A stretch of DNA of 64,000 bases from JAKFYM01 sp964416595. Its GTDB lineage: Bacteria > Bdellovibrionota > UBA1018 > CAIPTA01. This document shows positions 61,256-64,000 of the stretch, piece after piece. A program made the position numbers and the translations under genes. The stretch is taken from positions 1-64,000 of the forward strand of contig CAYQES010000013.1 of NCBI GenBank assembly GCA_964416595.1, in the 5' to 3' direction. The notes beneath the pieces are model-generated. The model searched no databases and was not told the DNA's origin. It saw nothing but the letters and a program-made list of their open reading frames with translations. Positions within the stretch are counted from its first letter, which is position 1. Each line of letters begins with the position of its first letter.

Positions 61256-61316
61256 TTTTGTACCATTTTGCCACTAGTCCCCTCATTGCCGCAATGCGCG
61301 AACCAACCGGCACTCA

Positions 61317-61345
61317 TTTACCTCTTCTATCCACTAAGGTATACT
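61317..61345 (+). promoter_or_regulatory. Promoter of trxA
   Basis: TTTACC (61317-61322), 17 bases, TATACT (61340-61345), 40 bases upstream of the trxA ATG. Confidence 0.6.
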
Positions 61346-61385
61346 CAAGAATTAGCGATAAACCCGCGAAAAAGGAAGAGAAACC

Positions 61386-61715
61386 ATGAGCGAATTCATC
61401 TTTGAAGCAAGTGACGAAACATTCGAAACAGAAGTATTAAAACACCAGGGATCTGTGCTCGTAGATTTTTGGGCTGAGTGGTGCGGACCGTGTAAGGCAC
61501 TTGGTCCCGTGTTAGATGGCTTGGCGAAAGAATACCAAAACAAAATTAAAGTGGTGAAGGTAAACGTGGACGAAAGCCCCAATGCCCCCCAGCAGTACAA
61601 GGTACGAGGTATCCCCACCATGATTTTTTTCAAGAACGGCCAATTAGTAGACCAACTCGTGGGCAACCAACCCCGAGAAGCTATTAAAGGGGTTATCGAC
61701 AAAGTAGTGAAATAA
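61386..61715 (+). CDS. trxA: Thioredoxin
   Basis: Disulfide reductant of 109 residues. The active site WCGPC in VDFWAEWCGPCKALGP and the cis-Pro segment YKVRGIPTMIFFKNGQ are present. No signal peptide, so cytoplasmic. AAGGAAGAG ribosome site. Confidence 0.98.
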   Translation: MSEFIFEASDETFETEVLKHQGSVLVDFWAEWCGPCKALGPVLDGLAKEYQNKIKVVKVNVDESPNAPQQYKVRGIPTMIFFKNGQLVDQLVGNQPREAIKGVIDKVVK

Positions 61716-61798
61716 GACGTAAAATTTAACAAAGCACTTAAGCCGAAGGATCTGGTGAATGTGCTCATGGAAGATATTTTTTTCCCAAGGAGAGGGTT

Positions 61799-62458
61799 AT
61801 GGATTCAGTTAGCTTTATCGTTGAACAATATAAACTCGGTGGCTGGATGATGCATCCAATCGCCATTTCACTCGCAATCACCGTTGCGATCATCCTCGAG
61901 CGCTTAATGCGCATCGTGTTCCAATACAATATCGACGGCACGAGCTTCATGTTTGAAGTGCAGAAATATGTATTGGCTAACGATATCGACGGTGCGATTC
62001 GTCTCTGCAATGGTGCAGGTCGGGCCGCTCTACCAAGAGTGATCAAAGCGGGTTTGCAGCGGGCTTCCCGGGATGAACACCAAATCCAAAACGCGATCGA
62101 CGCAGCTTCCCTGGAAGTGATTCCAAAAATCGAAAAGCGTTTGCACTATCTTGGCTTGATCGCAAACCTCGCTACGTTGCTTGGACTCCTCGGCACGATC
62201 TCTGGCTTGATTTACAGCTTCGGTGAAGTAGCTAAGGCGCCCGCTTCTGAGCGGCAAAACGTGCTCTCCGCTGGTATCGCCGAAGCCTTGAACTGTACAG
62301 CTTTCGGTTTGATTGTAGCGATCCTAGCGATGATTGCGCACTCCTGGCTCAGCTCCCGCGCAGCCGTGCTAGTAGAAGAAGTGGACGAGTACTCGGTGAA
62401 ACTCATCGATCTACTTTCCGCCCGCAAATACAAGCACTCCACTGAAGAAACGCTGTAA
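61799..62458 (+). CDS. ExbB/TolQ/MotA-type proton channel protein
   Basis: A 219-residue inner-membrane motor subunit. It has an N-terminal hydrophobic helix (IAISLAITVAIILERLMRIVF) and a C-terminal pair of helices (IANLATLLGLLGTISGLIYSF, IAEALNCTAFGLIVAILAMIAHSW) as in ExbB/TolQ. Two ExbD-type genes follow at once. Such three-gene sets power energy transduction or, as AglR-AglQ-AglS, gliding motility; which applies is not decided by the sequence. Confidence 0.9.
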   Translation: MDSVSFIVEQYKLGGWMMHPIAISLAITVAIILERLMRIVFQYNIDGTSFMFEVQKYVLANDIDGAIRLCNGAGRAALPRVIKAGLQRASRDEHQIQNAIDAASLEVIPKIEKRLHYLGLIANLATLLGLLGTISGLIYSFGEVAKAPASERQNVLSAGIAEALNCTAFGLIVAILAMIAHSWLSSRAAVLVEEVDEYSVKLIDLLSARKYKHSTEETL

Positions 62459-62467
62459 GGGTATCAA

Positions 62468-63007
62468 ATGCTGAAGCGCCCTTCTGCACGCCGCAAGAGC
62501 CATGGTACCGGAGATGTGGAACTCCCTCTCGTTCCGATCATGGACGCATTCGTAACCCTGATTGCGTTCCTGCTCCTGGCCACCTCACTCTTAGCGGTAA
62601 CTCTCATCGACACTCCGGTGCCGGTGGTTTCCAACGTGCCCGACGATTCCAAGGAAAAGCCGCTGATGTTAACTCTCAAGTTAACGCCAGAGGAATTACA
62701 TTTGAGCAGTGCGTTCAATAAAATTCCCGTGCAAAAATTCCCGAAGATCGACAAAGGCTACGATCTGGAAAAGCTACACGAAGCATTGGTGGCCATACGC
62801 CAGCAATTCCCTAAAGAGAAAACGGTTGTCTTCATGCCCTCGGGCGATATCAAATACAACGATATCGTGCAGACCATGGACTCCGTGCGACTTCTCCTCA
62901 AAACCGACCCACCCTTCTACATCACCGATGAAAAAGATGGCGTGGACAAACCGGACCAATATTTGTTTCCATTCGTAATTTTTGGAAACGTACTTAGCGG
63001 GAACTAA
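62468..63007 (+). CDS. ExbD/TolR-type protein 1
   Basis: A 179-residue protein with one N-terminal transmembrane helix preceded by VELPLVPIMDAFVTLIAFLL; the Asp in MDAFVTL is the proton-binding residue of ExbD/TolR. A periplasmic domain follows (LTPEELHLSSAFNKIPVQKF, TVVFMPSGDIKYNDIVQTMD). It starts 9 bases after the ExbB-type gene and is followed after 2 bases by a second ExbD-type gene. Confidence 0.85.
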   Translation: MLKRPSARRKSHGTGDVELPLVPIMDAFVTLIAFLLLATSLLAVTLIDTPVPVVSNVPDDSKEKPLMLTLKLTPEELHLSSAFNKIPVQKFPKIDKGYDLEKLHEALVAIRQQFPKEKTVVFMPSGDIKYNDIVQTMDSVRLLLKTDPPFYITDEKDGVDKPDQYLFPFVIFGNVLSGN

Positions 63008-63009
63008 CC

Positions 63010-63624
63010 ATGGCAGGAATGACAGTACAAGGACCAGGTTCAAGCTCCGGCCGCCATCGACGGGGCCGTGGTCGGCGTTTACGCCGCCGGGCTTTCGGTC
63101 TACAGCTCACGAGCTTGATGGACGTGTTGATGATCATCGTGGTGTTCTTGCTAAAGAGCTACGGCTTATCCAGCATGAGCATTGCCCAGGAAGATAAACT
63201 GGAGTTGCCTGTGTCGCGGGCCACGGAAACCTTCGGTGAAGGTGTGGTGCTCGTGATCGCGCAAGACAAAATCATCATCGATAGCGAACCCGTGCTCGAG
63301 TTCAAGCCATCTACGGTTCAGGCGGTTGACGGCAAGATCGTGCCCACGTTTGAATTGCCCGATGGTGCTCTCGACGGTAGCGGCAACGTTGGCAGCCGCG
63401 GGATCTTGGCGATCTATGATGTGTTGAAGCGCAAGAAGGAAGAGTTCGATACGTTGGCTTCCCGTGCTCCAGATCCAGTGGAAGCGGCCAAGAAATGGAC
63501 AGGGGATTTGTTGGTTCAGGCTGATAAACAAGTTAACTACGAACTCATCCGCCACGTGATGTATACGGCGGGCATGGCTGGGTACAAACAATTCCGACTC
63601 ACGGTGGAGAAGCAGCCGGAGTAG
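63010..63624 (+). CDS. ExbD/TolR-type protein 2
   Basis: A 204-residue paralogue with a long Arg-rich N-terminus (GRHRRGRGRRLRRRAFG) and one transmembrane helix (LTSLMDVLMIIVVFLL) containing the conserved Asp. The periplasmic part contains ILAIYDVLKRKKEEF and ends in KQFRLTVEKQ. The presence of two different ExbD-type proteins after one ExbB-type protein matches AglR-AglQ-AglS order. A strong terminator follows. Confidence 0.85.
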   Translation: MAGMTVQGPGSSSGRHRRGRGRRLRRRAFGLQLTSLMDVLMIIVVFLLKSYGLSSMSIAQEDKLELPVSRATETFGEGVVLVIAQDKIIIDSEPVLEFKPSTVQAVDGKIVPTFELPDGALDGSGNVGSRGILAIYDVLKRKKEEFDTLASRAPDPVEAAKKWTGDLLVQADKQVNYELIRHVMYTAGMAGYKQFRLTVEKQPE

Positions 63625-63647
63625 GATTGTTATGGCTGGTTGGTAGG

Positions 63648-63676
63648 GGCGTCGGGAATTACCCGGCGCCTTTTTT
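63648..63676 (+). terminator. Rho-independent terminator of the ExbB/ExbD operon
   Basis: A 9-bp stem (GGCGTCGGG/CCCGGCGCC, one G-T pair) with loop AATTA, followed by six T. It lies 24 bases after the last stop. Confidence 0.92.
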
Positions 63677-63811
63677 GTTGGCTCATCCTTGTGCAAATGG
63701 AAGACGCCCACGGGAATATTTTGGGCCTCGAGGTCTCCCTGCCTTAAATCCGCCCTCTGCCATTCTCTTACAATCATTGCTCCCTACGCCCCGCGATACT
63801 ATGATGCAGTC

Positions 63812-64000
63812 ATGAAAACCCTACTCACAATCCTTAGTCTTTTTCCCCTCCTCACCCACGCCCACGGCACAATCCCTGACATCCCACCCGATGCAAACAG
63901 CCGCGAATACCGCAATCTGTTACAGCAGCGAATGCAGACTCTAGAAGAAAGCCAAGATAGCGATGGTCTAAATATCGTGCTTCAAGCGGGTGAACGAAAT
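63812..64000 (+). CDS. Exported protein, partial (63 aa, runs off window)
   Basis: ATG 63812 starts a clear signal peptide (KTLLTILSLFPLLTHAHG); the frame is open to the last base. The visible mature part (DANSREYRNLLQQRMQTLEES) is polar and helical. It could be another exported protein of the following operon; family unknown because only 63 residues are visible. Confidence 0.7.
   Translation, partial: MKTLLTILSLFPLLTHAHGTIPDIPPDANSREYRNLLQQRMQTLEESQDSDGLNIVLQAGERN

Overview
The window reads as one 64 kb scaffold from a predatory-type or related Gram-negative bacterium of the Bdellovibrionota (Bdellovibrio and relatives). This is inferred from several signs taken together: the order rpsP-khpA-trmD-SPOUT methyltransferase-rplS-rnhB-yraN, a TIGR02147-type regulator coupled to a secreted protein with an N-terminal NGGD motif, many secreted and outer-membrane proteins of unknown family, and several PilZ proteins. 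Three N tracts (35404-35503, 53222-53231, 56503-56512) show that it is a draft assembly. Genes are dense, several convergent pairs share their stop codons, and TTG/GTG starts are common.

Layout. 1-5700: partial tRNA-Phe, lgt, a large metallopeptidase/propeller/barrel protein, ssb, small proteins and yraN. 5706-8848: RNA/ribosome operon on the minus strand (rpsP, khpA, trmD, SPOUT methyltransferase, rplS, rnhB) with no rimM. 8962-10702: small cassette of a cupin-like protein, a 51-residue membrane protein and a polytopic membrane protein; then ffh. 12150-21951: a plus-strand run of five large secreted paralogues, an outer-membrane barrel and a protein with a C-terminal membrane anchor. 21953-27356: minus-strand lytic transglycosylase, M16 peptidase, pnp, rpsO and an RpoH-type sigma factor. 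27488-29767: outer-membrane protein, small protein, dapF, tRNA-Arg. 29765-39889: accessory region with a RAYT transposase, three copies of a long direct repeat, a two-gene cassette with a DUF6973-like protein, lipoproteins, a transglutaminase-elicitor-like protein, a pseudogene, and a regulator/secreted-protein pair. 40035-48022: TerC, NhaR, HtpX, asparaginase II, PhoH2 and two GYF-PilZ proteins. 48249-53715: rpmF-fabH-fabG-acpP-fabF-rpiB-glyA. 53712-64000: PilZ protein, nrdR-nusB and three overlapping unknown genes, polA, XRE regulator, RDD protein, gmhA, trxA, and an ExbB-ExbD-ExbD motor.

The most striking feature is the 12150-19849 cluster. Five exported, otherwise dissimilar, low-complexity proteins all end in the same short signature: [SA]-[LI]-F, then V/I at +3 from the Phe, H/Y at +7, Gly at +14 and L/V at +16. 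A barrel protein and a membrane-anchored protein follow directly. This looks like a C-terminal sorting or assembly signal of an undescribed surface or secretion system. That function is an inference; the shared motif is directly visible.
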